Notes under the pieces: generated by a model | Seen by the model: the letters and a program-made list of their open reading frames with translations, nothing else | Database searches by the model: none | What the model was told of the DNA's origin: nothing | Assembly: GCA_029057785.1 (NCBI GenBank) | Contig: JAIDZC010000034.1 | Coordinates: forward strand, 1-38,870 | DNA length: 38,870 bases | From: Anaeroplasmataceae bacterium | GTDB taxonomy: Bacteria > Bacillota_I > Bacilli_A > Acholeplasmatales > Anaeroplasmataceae | Reading direction: 5' to 3' | Made by a program: the position numbers and the translations under genes | Part shown: piece after piece, positions 1 to 8,897 of the stretch | Layout: each line of letters begins with the position of its first letter | Position numbering within the stretch: the stretch's first letter is position 1

Positions 1-2238
1 GGAAACCTGGATAGTGAGAATACAATAGAGGTAATGAATATTTTAAAGAAGATATCTAAAACCTCGTTAGTTCTTGTTGTTACTCATAATGAAGAGGTTG
101 CCAACTTTTATTCAGATGAAGTTATAAGAATAAGAGATGGAAGTATTATAGACTCCTATAAGAATGACGGAAGTCAGTCTTTAAATACACAACAAAGTAA
201 TACGATTTATTTAAAGGATATGGATCACTCCTTGATTTCTAATGAACAGGCGAATGTCCATATGTATACGAATGAAACTGCCCCTGTTATCAATCTTGAC
301 ATTATGTATGTAAATGGAACCTTCTATTTACGTTCTGATAGTAAGATTAAGATTTCAGCAGATACAAACATAAAGATTCTAGATGAGCATAAGAAATCCA
401 TCGATTTAGAAACGATAGAAAAGCATGACTATGACACATCTTGGTTTAGCTCTCCTAAAAAACGTCCAAACCCTTTTGGAATGTTTTGGCAATCTTTTGT
501 GAAAAGCTACAACAAAATAAGGTATTCTAGAAAAAGAACTAAGGTACTTTATTTTGCGTTTGTATTAGTTGGTATTTTACTAGCTGCATGCGTAGTAGGA
601 TATTCTAATTTCTCAACTATTGATGATTCTTCCTTTGTTGCTGACCCTCACTATGATCAGCTTTATAATGACCTTTATGTCAGCTATATTTATGAAAATG
701 AATTTATGTATAAGAATTTGACAGAAGGTAATATTTCTGATGTTGAAAAAGTTGTTAGTTTTTCAGTGTCACTTTCTAAAAAAGTAAATTTTAATGAGCA
801 AGTAACTACTCTACTACCAATTAATACTATTTCTACTTCCACAAGAAAGCTTTCACTGGAATGTGGGGAAATGCCTTCTAAAGGTGAAATTCTCGTTAGT
901 AGAAGAATGGCAGATCAAATCATCGAAGAATATGGATATTTCTTCAGCTCCTATCAGGCACTTTTAGGCCAAAGCTTGAAAGTGGTAAGAAAGCCTTCTA
1001 CATTTTTTCCTGAAGAACTCGTTATTTCTGGTATCTCCAGTAATACTTCAAATTTGAACTATATTAATGATGAAGATTATATGTCTACGTACTCTACTAT
1101 ATTTGAAGTGAAATCTACGCTCATTCCAAATATAAAATGGAGACACTGGCCAGTAGAATCTAAATACAATACATATACTGTTGTTGCAGGAAGGGATTTG
1201 AATGAATCAGACCGAGTATCTCATAATATTTTAATGCCTAGCAATTATCCAAATGCTGATAAATATTTGGCAGGTGTTCCTTTTGACGTGTTTGATTCAA
1301 GTGGTAAGGATAAGAATCCATCTTTAGGTGGGAGTGGCTTAGAGTATATCACATCATACGCTGTTGTAGGATTATTTGAATTAAATGATGCTGCCACAGC
1401 AAAAGAAGATTTCATTGGATACACTTCAAGTAGCTTTTCCTATTCTGTTTATCAAGGAACAACAGAAACTTTCCAATATCATGATTATAAAATCATTGAA
1501 GGAAAAGAACCAACAGCGGTAGATGAGTGTATTGTAGGTATTTATTCTGCGTTCTCTGTTGGAGAAACATTAGATGGTGGACGTCTTAAAATAGTAGGAA
1601 AATATGTCTCAGATTATGATACCTTACAATGCCAAGTTCTTTGTCATCGAGATTTTACGGTTATGAATAACGCTTCTGAATGCTGGTTTCATGTAGACAA
1701 AAGCAACCAACTTTATTTCCCACAAGGTTCTAATGCTGTGGGAGGTAGTACTGGAGTTTCAAAAGTAGTTCCTACTGAAATAAGAAATACATATGATTAT
1801 TTAGCAATTCCTTTACGAGCTGAACATAAAACAGAACAGCTAGTCTTTGGATGTGCATCCATAGGTACAATTGTAGTTTTAGGTCTATTTATCTATTTAA
1901 TGATGAGAAGTAAAATGATTTCAGAGATCTCTACAATAGGTATTTATCGGTGCTTAGGACAATCTAGGGCAAAAATTATACTACAGTTTGTATTTGATAT
2001 ATTAATTACAGTCACACTAACATCTTTATTGGGATTCTTGATTTCTATGGGATTGTTTGAATTGTTTGCCTTTAATTTCCAAAATACTTTACTAGTTAAT
2101 GTCGCTAAAAAAGCAAGTGAATTCATTGGATATAGTGTTCTTGCATTATATGCTTTGAATCTAATATTTGGTCTATTACCAATTTATTTCTTGTTGAGAA
2201 AAACACCAGCAGAGATTGTCTCTAAATATGACATTTAA
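1..2238 (+). CDS. ABC transporter, fused ATP-binding/FtsX-type permease (5' partial)
   Basis: The frame is open from the first base, so this is the 3' part of a longer gene. The first visible residues, GNLDSEN, are the D-loop that follows Walker B in an ABC ATPase, and VVTHN about 30 residues on is the H-switch. After the ATPase end (about residue 50) comes a polar linker, one membrane helix near residues 190-213, an extracellular region of about 400 residues, then three helices at the C-terminus in the FtsX/MacB arrangement, with a conserved-looking IGIYRCLGQSRAKI stretch. The family couples ATP hydrolysis to substrate extrusion or periplasmic/surface work (MacB, LolCDE, bacteriocin and antimicrobial-peptide exporters). 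Substrate is unknown. An ATG at 34 is internal, not the start. A partner permease may lie upstream of the window. Confidence 0.85.
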   Translation, partial: GNLDSENTIEVMNILKKISKTSLVLVVTHNEEVANFYSDEVIRIRDGSIIDSYKNDGSQSLNTQQSNTIYLKDMDHSLISNEQANVHMYTNETAPVINLDIMYVNGTFYLRSDSKIKISADTNIKILDEHKKSIDLETIEKHDYDTSWFSSPKKRPNPFGMFWQSFVKSYNKIRYSRKRTKVLYFAFVLVGILLAACVVGYSNFSTIDDSSFVADPHYDQLYNDLYVSYIYENEFMYKNLTEGNISDVEKVVSFSVSLSKKVNFNEQVTTLLPINTISTSTRKLSLECGEMPSKGEILVSRRMADQIIEEYGYFFSSYQALLGQSLKVVRKPSTFFPEELVISGISSNTSNLNYINDEDYMSTYSTIFEVKSTLIPNIKWRHWPVESKYNTYTVVAGRDLNESDRVSHNILMPSNYPNADKYLAGVPFDVFDSSGKDKNPSLGGSGLEYITSYAVVGLFELNDAATAKEDFIGYTSSSFSYSVYQGTTETFQYHDYKIIEGKEPTAVDECIVGIYSAFSVGETLDGGRLKIVGKYVSDYDTLQCQVLCHRDFTVMNNASECWFHVDKSNQLYFPQGSNAVGGSTGVSKVVPTEIRNTYDYLAIPLRAEHKTEQLVFGCASIGTIVVLGLFIYLMMRSKMISEISTIGIYRCLGQSRAKIILQFVFDILITVTLTSLLGFLISMGLFELFAFNFQNTLLVNVAKKASEFIGYSVLALYALNLIFGLLPIYFLLRKTPAEIVSKYDI

Positions 2239-2250
2239 AAAAGATAACAA

Positions 2251-2290
2251 AAAAGAGAGTAAAATCGAGATGGATTTTACTCTCTTTTCT
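2251..2290. terminator. Bidirectional intrinsic terminator
   Basis: A perfect 16-bp stem (2251-2266 with 2273-2288) with the 6-base loop GAGATG. A-rich on the left and T-rich on the right, it can end both the ABC gene and the convergent lipoprotein gene, whose stop codon is only a few bases away. Confidence 0.9.
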
Positions 2291-2294
2291 TTAA

Positions 2295-4343
2295 TTATTC
2301 GTTAGGGAATTCAATTCCTAATTTGTGACATTTCTTTTTCATATAGGCTTGATAGGTTTCATTTAATTTTCCTAAGGATGTCCAACCCTTAGAAAGAAGC
2401 ATTGCATTGAACTCCTTTTCATCATAGTTCTCGCCTAAATAGCTTTTTGCTTCATTATGTAAACGCACGAAGAATAGTTTGCCATATCCATATGCAGCAT
2501 AACTTGCTGGAGTTTCAATGAGTAAACGATAGATATCTTCAGCGGCATCTGAATTATAGCCTAGATTTCCAAGGTAAGTAGCAATTCTTCCTACATTCCA
2601 ATTTTGATAATGAATTGCTACATCTAGTCTTGTTTCTAATAAGAAACCAGCCAATTGATTTGCATATAAATAACGAATGACAGCCTTATCAGCAGATGAA
2701 CTAGCTCTTTCTAATGCATATTCATATAGTGCAAGTTCAACATATGTTGCCCATCCTTCACCATGTGCAGTAGAAGTCATAATTTTTGAAATGTTATGAA
2801 GATCTAATTGCTTTGAGTAAGTATAAGCATATAAATGTCCTGGATATCCCTCGTGTGCTAATGTACCTAAAACATCGTTTTTATCTCCTAATTTTACTGG
2901 GTTTAAAGTGATAAATTCTTGAGATTTGTTATCTAATGCAGATTTCATATAGTATGCAACAGCATTGGATACTTTAGCAGAAGCTTCATCCATTTCCTTA
3001 ATTGTAATCTTAGGAGTTGTTTTTAAATCTGGAACAATTGTCTTTGCGAATTTTTTTAAATAGTCCATCATCTTTTCAGGAGTAGCGTCATAAATTAAAT
3101 GACTTGCTAGATACTCCTCTAATTGCTCATTAGAAATGATTTTTCCAGCACGAATGATTTGTTCTAAAGCAGTTTGTTCTCTTTTGTTTGTATCAGCAAT
3201 TGCTGCATCTAATTCGGCTATATATTGACTCATATTTAAATCGGGAAGCCCTAAAAGATCTTTAAGCTCTAGCTCATAAACCTTTTTTCCATTTTCGTAT
3301 ATATTCCAGTAGCCTTCTTTAGTAGCAAGACCTTTATAATTTTGAATTCCATCTCTTAACGCTTCTACTCCAGGAATAAAGCTTTCTTCAAAAGCAGAAG
3401 TAAGACGTGAAATAGAATCTTGTTTTGCAGCCTTATCAATGACAGAAGAAGAATTGATATTTGTTTTAAGTACCTCTAATAAATAATAATCCATTCCTTC
3501 TGCAAGTACATCATCAAGATAATTTGTCATTTCAGTAATTGTGTAGTCAGTTAAAGGGTATCCTTTTTCTGCTTTATCTTTAACAAAATTAACATAAGAA
3601 CTGAAGGCTTCTTTTGTAGATGACACATAGTTTATGATATCTTCTACATCTTGGGAAGTACGAATTGTATAGGCTTCTAAGTATGTACCAAAGTCTGCAA
3701 CGTATCCACCAAATTGATCAACATAAAGAAGCTGCATATAAAGAATATCATCTATAGAATAATGCTCTTGATTATAGCTGATGAAATCATCAATTTGCTC
3801 ATATGCGATTTTTTGACGTTCACTTAAGCTGTCATAATCAAAAGTTTCTAATTCTGAAGCAAGCTCATTATAAAGAGTTTGAGTTTCGACTATATCTTCA
3901 TCTGTAAAGCCACTGTAGGTATACCAAGCAGTTTCATAATGATCAAGTCCGAAATTTTCAGGCTTTTCGCAGAAAATATTGATGGAAAGCTGGTCTCCTT
4001 CTAAATATTCTATAAAGAACTGATCAAGATATGCTTCAAATGCAGCACTATCTGGATTGTCTATAGTTAATGTAGCATATAGTGTATTCACAACATTTCC
4101 ATTTGCATCTTTGATATATGCTGTTGCATAATAATCGCCAGCAGTAGTACCTGTGTTATTTACATATTCTACAGTACATCCGCTAGGAATATTTCCTGAA
4201 ACTTCAATACTTTTAGTAGAACCATCAGCAACAACTGTAGCATCTTTAAATTCGAGTTTTGAATTTCCACAAGAACTTAAAAAAGTACAAAGTAAAAGTG
4301 AAAAAACAAAAACAATAACAAGTAATATTTTTTTCTTTTTCAT
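2295..4343 (-). CDS. DUF885-family putative metallopeptidase lipoprotein
   Basis: Starts with a lipoprotein signal peptide: KKKK, a hydrophobic stretch, then lipobox LSSC with the lipidated Cys at residue 25. Residues about 30-93 look like a small Ig/MBG-type beta domain. The rest matches DUF885, a family with a gluzincin-like fold: HEGYPGH at 497-503 is the zinc-binding HExxxGH-type motif, and HGEGWA near 525 is its usual companion. At 682 residues it is somewhat longer than typical DUF885 proteins, mostly because of the N-terminal domain. Probably anchored outside the membrane; substrate unknown, peptide hydrolysis is the family-level guess. The start is set by GGAGG (complement of 4350-4354) six bases before ATG. 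Transcribed alone. Confidence 0.85.
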   Translation of the reverse strand: MKKKKILLVIVFVFSLLLCTFLSSCGNSKLEFKDATVVADGSTKSIEVSGNIPSGCTVEYVNNTGTTAGDYYATAYIKDANGNVVNTLYATLTIDNPDSAAFEAYLDQFFIEYLEGDQLSINIFCEKPENFGLDHYETAWYTYSGFTDEDIVETQTLYNELASELETFDYDSLSERQKIAYEQIDDFISYNQEHYSIDDILYMQLLYVDQFGGYVADFGTYLEAYTIRTSQDVEDIINYVSSTKEAFSSYVNFVKDKAEKGYPLTDYTITEMTNYLDDVLAEGMDYYLLEVLKTNINSSSVIDKAAKQDSISRLTSAFEESFIPGVEALRDGIQNYKGLATKEGYWNIYENGKKVYELELKDLLGLPDLNMSQYIAELDAAIADTNKREQTALEQIIRAGKIISNEQLEEYLASHLIYDATPEKMMDYLKKFAKTIVPDLKTTPKITIKEMDEASAKVSNAVAYYMKSALDNKSQEFITLNPVKLGDKNDVLGTLAHEGYPGHLYAYTYSKQLDLHNISKIMTSTAHGEGWATYVELALYEYALERASSSADKAVIRYLYANQLAGFLLETRLDVAIHYQNWNVGRIATYLGNLGYNSDAAEDIYRLLIETPASYAAYGYGKLFFVRLHNEAKSYLGENYDEKEFNAMLLSKGWTSLGKLNETYQAYMKKKCHKLGIEFPNE

Positions 4344-4364
4344 AATAAACCTCCAATATTCACT

Positions 4365-4370
4365 ATTATA
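4365..4370 (-). promoter_or_regulatory. Possible -10 box for the DUF885 lipoprotein gene
   Basis: On the minus strand TATAAT lies 21 bases before the start codon, at a position that would give a very short leader. I see no convincing -35 at 17 bases, so this rests on the -10 alone. Confidence 0.35.
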
Positions 4371-4419
4371 CTCTTTTTTTTCTATGAAATAAAATACTTT
4401 TTATAAAAAAAGAAATCTC

Positions 4420-4448
4420 TTTATCTTTTTTATAAAATATGGTATAAC
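4420..4448 (+). promoter_or_regulatory. Putative sigma-A promoter of the small membrane protein gene
   Basis: TTTATC (4420-4425), a 17-base spacer and TATAAC (4443-4448), followed about 33 bases later by the start codon. Both boxes are imperfect; spacing and position support it. Confidence 0.45.
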
Positions 4449-4481
4449 TAAGGAAATATAATAAGATAAGGAAGGGATTCT

Positions 4482-4862
4482 ATGCTTCTTAAAATAAAGG
4501 AAATATTTTTTCATTCATGGATAAGATATTTATCATGTCTAATTTATGGCATTGTGATTTTGGTGGTTTATAATAGCTTTAGAGACTGGTCTAATTTAAT
4601 AAATTATATAGATGCATGCTTTATTGCAGGATTTTCTTTAATATGTATAGGTGGATTATCCATTGTAAACAACTTAGGAACATTTGATATTTTTACGCAT
4701 TTATTTGCAAGAGGCAAGGATGGACAACCGAAACCTGCATTCTATGAATATGTAGAATCAAAGAAGGAAAAAAGACATAAGACTAGATTCAACTGTGTCC
4801 CTTATTTTGTAATGGGGATACTATATATTATTGTTTCATCCATAATGTTGGCCTATGTTTAG
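4482..4862 (+). CDS. Small membrane protein, possibly DUF3899
   Basis: A 126-residue protein with three hydrophobic segments: about residues 15-32, 45-62 and 105-125. A polar, basic stretch of about 35 residues (RGKDGQPK...KKEKRHK) lies between the second and third, probably cytoplasmic. The pattern of a Gly-rich second helix followed by G-x-FD-I resembles DUF3899 proteins of Firmicutes, but I hold that family call loosely. Function unknown. AAGGAAGGG just upstream is a good SD for this ATG. The gene stands alone between the divergent lipoprotein gene and the opp promoter, and its own terminator covers the last codons. Confidence 0.7.
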   Translation: MLLKIKEIFFHSWIRYLSCLIYGIVILVVYNSFRDWSNLINYIDACFIAGFSLICIGGLSIVNNLGTFDIFTHLFARGKDGQPKPAFYEYVESKKEKRHKTRFNCVPYFVMGILYIIVSSIMLAYV

Positions 4863-4879
4863 GCCTTTTTTTATTTTTT
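4850..4879 (+). terminator. Intrinsic terminator overlapping the stop codon
   Basis: A perfect 6-bp stem, GGCCTA (4850-4855) and TAGGCC (4860-4865), with loop TGTT, followed by a T-rich tail to 4879. The TAG stop of the small membrane protein (4860-4862) lies inside the right arm. Confidence 0.85.
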
Positions 4880-4943
4880 ATAAAATCGAAATTATTGCAT
4901 AAAAATTTATTAAAAAAGGACTTTTTATAAAGAAAATAAGGAT

Positions 4944-4957
4944 AGAAAGCGTTTACG
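4944..4957 (+). promoter_or_regulatory. cre-like operator upstream of opp
   Basis: AGAAAGCGTTTACG matches the catabolite-responsive consensus TGNAANCGNNNNCA at its core (GAAAGCGTTTAC). It ends 25 bases before the -35 of the opp promoter, so a CcpA/LacI-type regulator bound here would sit upstream of RNA polymerase. No regulator gene is in the window. Confidence 0.5.
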
Positions 4958-4982
4958 GCGAATTTTTTTTGTATATTCTATA

Positions 4983-5011
4983 TTGATTAAGCATTTGATT
5001 ACGTGTATAAT
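4983..5011 (+). promoter_or_regulatory. Sigma-A promoter of the opp operon
   Basis: TTGATT (4983-4988), 17-base spacer, TATAAT (5006-5011). This predicts a leader of roughly 110 bases before oppA. A second TTGATT (4995) and TATAAT (5016) lie 12 and 10 bases downstream but with a 15-base spacer, a possible weaker alternative. Confidence 0.75.
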
Positions 5012-5020
5012 TGTTTATAA

Positions 5021-5098
5021 TCATAAATAATATTGTATAAATCATAAAAGACCTGTATTTATGATAAATTATTTATGAAAATCTGAATTAAGTTCAGA
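5021..5098 (+). other. Nested inverted repeats in the oppA leader
   Basis: TCATAAATAAT (5021-5031) is complementary to 5068-5078. Inside it ATCATAAA (5041-5048) pairs with TTTATGAT (5058-5065) around AGACCTGTA. A separate hairpin follows: TCTGAA (5082-5087) with TTCAGA (5093-5098). The SD GAGGAG (5117-5122) lies just after. Could be an mRNA 5' stabiliser, a regulator site with repeated ATCATAAA units, or chance in A+T-rich DNA. Confidence 0.45.
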
Positions 5099-5128
5099 AA
5101 AATTTCTTAAAGAAACGAGGAGAAGAAA

Positions 5129-7723
5129 ATGAAGAAAAGTAAAATTTTTGGTTCACTCGCTCTTGCTGGATTATTATGCGTAGGATTAGCATCTTGCGGT
5201 GGTAAAGGTAAATGGAGCGATGTTGACTATTTAGATGAAAATGCAAGTGTTTATGCTGCAACTTCAGGTAGAGCAGAATCATTTGTTGAGTCATCTTATG
5301 AAGACAGAGAGGAAATTCTAGGCTTACTTGAAGAGTATGCTATGAAGAATAACATTCAAGGATTAGTATTATATGACAATGGTGGCTATGCTAAGTATAG
5401 TGATCGTCTTGTATTCCCTACTAATATTGATACAACAAAGGGTAATGCTGCTACACCAGGTTATATCGCAGGTACACCTCAATACTATTATATCACTGGA
5501 TATGGATTCGGACTTCAATCTGAAGGATCAATTGATACTTCAAAACCTTTAAAGGGATTGAATGCAAATGATCCATATAAGACATATTACCATACATATG
5601 AAGCTAGTGATCCTAAAACATTAAATTATATGGATGACAAGGGTTCTCAAGTTGGTGATTATCAACCATATGTTGCAAGCGGTTATTTCAGTACAAAGAT
5701 GAATGCTACTAAAGATGGATATGTTTGGTTCCCATCAACTGCAACAGAAGTTAATAAGGTTGGTAATGACTTCCGTCCACTTCCATTAGATAAGGATGGA
5801 AACTTAATCACAAATGCTGATTATCAAACTTTAACTACTAAATATCGTATTTATGTTAGAACTGGTGCTGATTTAAAATATGCAACTGCATCAAAGAATG
5901 CAAAGATTACACCATTCAATGGTAGAGAAGTTGCATTAGAGGATTATGTTACTCCAATCAAACAATTATTTACTCAAGCAAATGGTCTTGCTCGTGGTGC
6001 TGAAAACTTAACAGGTGCTGCAGCACTTAAGGGTATGTCTGATTACTATAACGCATCTTCAAATGGTGTAAATGAAGAAGCTTGGGCAAAAGTTGGTGTA
6101 AAGAGCAACACAGATTCTAAGGGTTCTTATCTTGAATTTGAATTTGTAACTCCTTGTACACCATTCTATGCTATGTATTATTTATCAAGCTCTCTATATG
6201 CTCCAATTCCACAAGAATTCCTTGATACTATTGGTGGTATTAAGATTTGGGGAGCATACAGTGAAGACAACACTCTATCTCCAGTTGATACTGCATTATC
6301 TACAGGTGTTTATGTAGTAGAAGCATGGGTTGATGATCAAGAATTTGTTTTCAAGAAGAATACATTATTAAATCCTGCTGTTAAAGGTGGCGAAGGCTGC
6401 TATACTTTAGATGGATTACATGTTAACATCTTAAAGGCTGCTGAAAAAGATCCATTAGCTGCATGGGAAGAATTCCAAGCTGGTAGATTAGATGCTGTTG
6501 GTATTCCTCAAGCAAAGATCAAAGAAGGAGAAGTACAAACAGCTGGCACTCAACAAACTAAGGGTTCTTCTAGTACAAAATTAAATTTAAATACTTGTAC
6601 ACAACAAGAATGGGAATCATTCTTTGGTGTTAATGGTACAATTGCTCAAACTGCTGAATCAGGATATTGGAATGTTAAACCTGCTATGAGCGATGATGAC
6701 TTCCTTCAAGGCTTAAGCTGGGCAATTAATCGTAAAGAATTTGCAGAAAATCGTGGTGTTACACCTTCATTAAGCTATTTCACTGATAACTATTTATCAG
6801 ATCCTGAACATGGTGTTTCTTATAATACAACTGCATCACATAAGAAGGCAATGGATGCTGTATATGGCGAAGGCTGGGAAAGCAACTATGGTTTCGACTT
6901 TGAAAAGGCAGTTTCTTACTTCAAGACTGCAGCTACAAGATGGTTAGCAGATGGTACTTATAAGGCTGGAGATACTATTACTCTAGAATTATGTTGGCAA
7001 GCAGAAGCTCAAATCAAGTCTTCTGGTGAAGATATTGCAAAATATATTGAAGATGCATTCAATGCGCCTGAAGTATGTAACAATCAATTAACTTTAAAGA
7101 TTAATAATATGGCTGTTGCTGAATGGTCAGATGCATATTATAAGAAGATGATGGTTGGCCAATTCGATATCGCTTTAGGTGGTATTTCTGGTAATACTTT
7201 AAATCCATTAAACTTCATGGAAGTATTAAAGTCAGATAACTCTTCTGGATTTACTCTTAACTGGGGTCCAGATACAAATGGAAATGCAACTATTGAATAT
7301 AAGGGCAAATCTTATACATTTGATGCATTATTCCAAGCTGCTGATACAGGTGCTGTTATTACAAATGATGGTAAGTTAGCAACTACTTATGATGCTGCAT
7401 TAGTTGAAAATACAAAGGCAAAGAATGATAATTCTCGTAATGTAAGAATTAAGTTTGCTGCTTCTAACATTGCTGATGTTGTATCAGTTGAGGTTGCTGA
7501 TGTAGTAGTATGCTGGTATGATTATGACGAAGAATATGAAGAAGTATCAGTTGACTTTGTTATCGAAGGTGATATGATTATTATTACTATCGATAAGGAA
7601 TTAGCTGAAAAATATCAAGGACAAATTGGATTTGATGTTTACTTCGTAGTTACTGTTGGCGATGGAGACCCAACACCTCAATTAGTTTCTTTATATAGTG
7701 AATTCCCTGTATATACAAAATAA
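5129..7723 (+). CDS. oppA: Oligopeptide ABC transporter substrate-binding lipoprotein OppA-like
   Basis: Captures peptides at the cell surface for OppBCDF. The lipoprotein signal ends in LASC with Cys23. The body has recognisable family-5 solute-binding landmarks, in degraded form: LSPVDTALSTGVYVVEAW in the position of the usual PVGTGPY block, and LSWAINRKEF for the ALSYAIDRE block. At 864 residues it is far longer than ordinary OppA (about 550). The extra length lies in the N-terminal half and in a final beta-rich segment of about 100 residues (from about 765) containing VEVADVVVCWYDYDEEYEE, which looks like an Ig-like add-on. GAGGAG six bases before ATG fixes the start. First gene of the opp operon; two hairpins separate it from oppB. 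Peptide specificity cannot be read from sequence. Confidence 0.85.
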   Translation: MKKSKIFGSLALAGLLCVGLASCGGKGKWSDVDYLDENASVYAATSGRAESFVESSYEDREEILGLLEEYAMKNNIQGLVLYDNGGYAKYSDRLVFPTNIDTTKGNAATPGYIAGTPQYYYITGYGFGLQSEGSIDTSKPLKGLNANDPYKTYYHTYEASDPKTLNYMDDKGSQVGDYQPYVASGYFSTKMNATKDGYVWFPSTATEVNKVGNDFRPLPLDKDGNLITNADYQTLTTKYRIYVRTGADLKYATASKNAKITPFNGREVALEDYVTPIKQLFTQANGLARGAENLTGAAALKGMSDYYNASSNGVNEEAWAKVGVKSNTDSKGSYLEFEFVTPCTPFYAMYYLSSSLYAPIPQEFLDTIGGIKIWGAYSEDNTLSPVDTALSTGVYVVEAWVDDQEFVFKKNTLLNPAVKGGEGCYTLDGLHVNILKAAEKDPLAAWEEFQAGRLDAVGIPQAKIKEGEVQTAGTQQTKGSSSTKLNLNTCTQQEWESFFGVNGTIAQTAESGYWNVKPAMSDDDFLQGLSWAINRKEFAENRGVTPSLSYFTDNYLSDPEHGVSYNTTASHKKAMDAVYGEGWESNYGFDFEKAVSYFKTAATRWLADGTYKAGDTITLELCWQAEAQIKSSGEDIAKYIEDAFNAPEVCNNQLTLKINNMAVAEWSDAYYKKMMVGQFDIALGGISGNTLNPLNFMEVLKSDNSSGFTLNWGPDTNGNATIEYKGKSYTFDALFQAADTGAVITNDGKLATTYDAALVENTKAKNDNSRNVRIKFAASNIADVVSVEVADVVVCWYDYDEEYEEVSVDFVIEGDMIIITIDKELAEKYQGQIGFDVYFVVTVGDGDPTPQLVSLYSEFPVYTK

Positions 7724-7750
7724 TTGAAAAAATAATATTTAAGAAAATTT

Positions 7751-7790
7751 GCTGGTGGGTGTAGTTTCACCTACCAGCTTTTCTTATTAT
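7751..7790 (+). terminator. Intrinsic terminator/attenuator between oppA and oppB
   Basis: An 11-bp stem (7751-7761 with 7768-7778, one G-U pair), loop TAGTTT, then TTTTCTTATTATTT. No separate promoter is evident before oppB, so this probably lets a fraction of transcripts through and keeps OppA in excess over the membrane complex. Confidence 0.8.
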
Positions 7791-7791
7791 T

Positions 7792-7827
7792 TTACAAAAA
7801 AGTTGAATTCGTTCAATTTTTTTGTAA
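7792..7827 (+). other. Second oppA-oppB hairpin with TTCG loop
   Basis: A 16-bp stem (7792-7807 with 7812-7827, one G-U pair) closed by TTCG. It is A-rich on the left and T-rich on the right but lacks a following T-run, so it fits an RNA-stabilising or processing hairpin better than a terminator. Confidence 0.65.
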
Positions 7828-7859
7828 AGTAAAAAATAAAAAGGAGATGTGATTGTAAA

Positions 7860-8897
7860 ATGTGGAAATACGTTTTAAAAAGAGTAGGATTAGCATTTGT
7901 AACAATGTTTATCATTTTATCTCTAACATTTATTCTTATGAAATTGTTGCCATTCCAAAAACCACTTGGTAATGATAGAACACAATTCTCATATTATATG
8001 AATCAAGTGAGTCTAGGTTATGTTATGGACTCTAGGCGTCCTATTAAGGCCTTGGGGGATGCATTATTTGAATATACGGATGGTTCTCAAAAAAAGCATT
8101 ATTTTTATGTAATGCCTGTAATGCAACAGTATGGTGCTTGGTTAAAGGGAATATTTACGCAATGGAATTGGGGAACATCTGTTTACATTAAACCTAATGT
8201 AAGTGCAATTGCAATTATTGGTGAGCGTTTGCCTATTTCAATGTCATTTAACATTTTATCTGTTATTTTCTCTGTGCCACTTGGTATTTTATTGGGAGTT
8301 ATAGCAGCTTTGAAGAAAAATAAGCCGACAGATCATATTATTTCAACGGGAGTTATGATATTTATTTCCATTCCTGGATTTGTTATGATTACACTTTTGA
8401 TTTATGTACTTGGCTATGTTCTTAACTGGTTACCTCCGCAGTATCCTTCGCCAACTGCTCCAGTATCACAAAAGATTTTAGGATATTTCATTCCTGTAAT
8501 TTCATTGTCATTTGGATCAATATGTGGTTATGCACGTTTTACTCGTGCTGAGTTATGTGAAGTTATGTCAAGTGAATATTTATTACTTGCGAGAACTAAG
8601 GGTTTGACAAAACGTCAGGCAATTTTGCGTCATGCACTTAGAAATGCCATGGTTCCAATTATTCCATCTATTTTAGCTGAATTTATTGGAATTATGAGTG
8701 GATCTATGATTTTGGAAAATCTATATGGTATTCCTGGTATCGGTGACTTGTTTGTTTCAGCGATGAGTCAAAAAGACTATAATGTATTATTTGTTGACAT
8801 GGCAATCTTTACAACAATTAGCTTGCTTGCTGGTGTTGTTCTCGATATATCCTATGGCTTCATTGATCCTAGAATTAGAATGGGGGCGAAGAAATAA
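7860..8897 (+). CDS. oppB: Oligopeptide ABC transporter permease OppB
   Basis: A membrane subunit forming half of the peptide channel. The 345 residues show the family pattern: one N-terminal helix (about 9-30), an external region of about 90 residues, then five helices. The EAA-type coupling loop near residues 240-265 (RTKGLTKRQAILRHALRNAM) contacts the ATPases. It ends with the usual LYGIPGIGDLF and DPRIRMG segments. Length is normal to slightly long for OppB, unlike its partners. The SD AAGGAG (7841-7846) is 13 bases from ATG, longer than usual; closer ATG/TTG codons hit stops at once, so 7860 stands. Stop and the oppC start overlap by one base (TAATG), indicating coupled translation. Confidence 0.93.
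   Translation: MWKYVLKRVGLAFVTMFIILSLTFILMKLLPFQKPLGNDRTQFSYYMNQVSLGYVMDSRRPIKALGDALFEYTDGSQKKHYFYVMPVMQQYGAWLKGIFTQWNWGTSVYIKPNVSAIAIIGERLPISMSFNILSVIFSVPLGILLGVIAALKKNKPTDHIISTGVMIFISIPGFVMITLLIYVLGYVLNWLPPQYPSPTAPVSQKILGYFIPVISLSFGSICGYARFTRAELCEVMSSEYLLLARTKGLTKRQAILRHALRNAMVPIIPSILAEFIGIMSGSMILENLYGIPGIGDLFVSAMSQKDYNVLFVDMAIFTTISLLAGVVLDISYGFIDPRIRMGAKK

Noticed and set aside
4153-4392. 79-codon plus-strand frame over the DUF885 gene start
   Set aside because: Antisense to the signal-peptide region; translation is low-complexity Phe/Ser and has no SD.
7792-7827. Calling the TTCG hairpin a transcription terminator
   Set aside because: No T-run follows the right arm on either strand beyond the stem itself, so I list it as a hairpin of unknown role.
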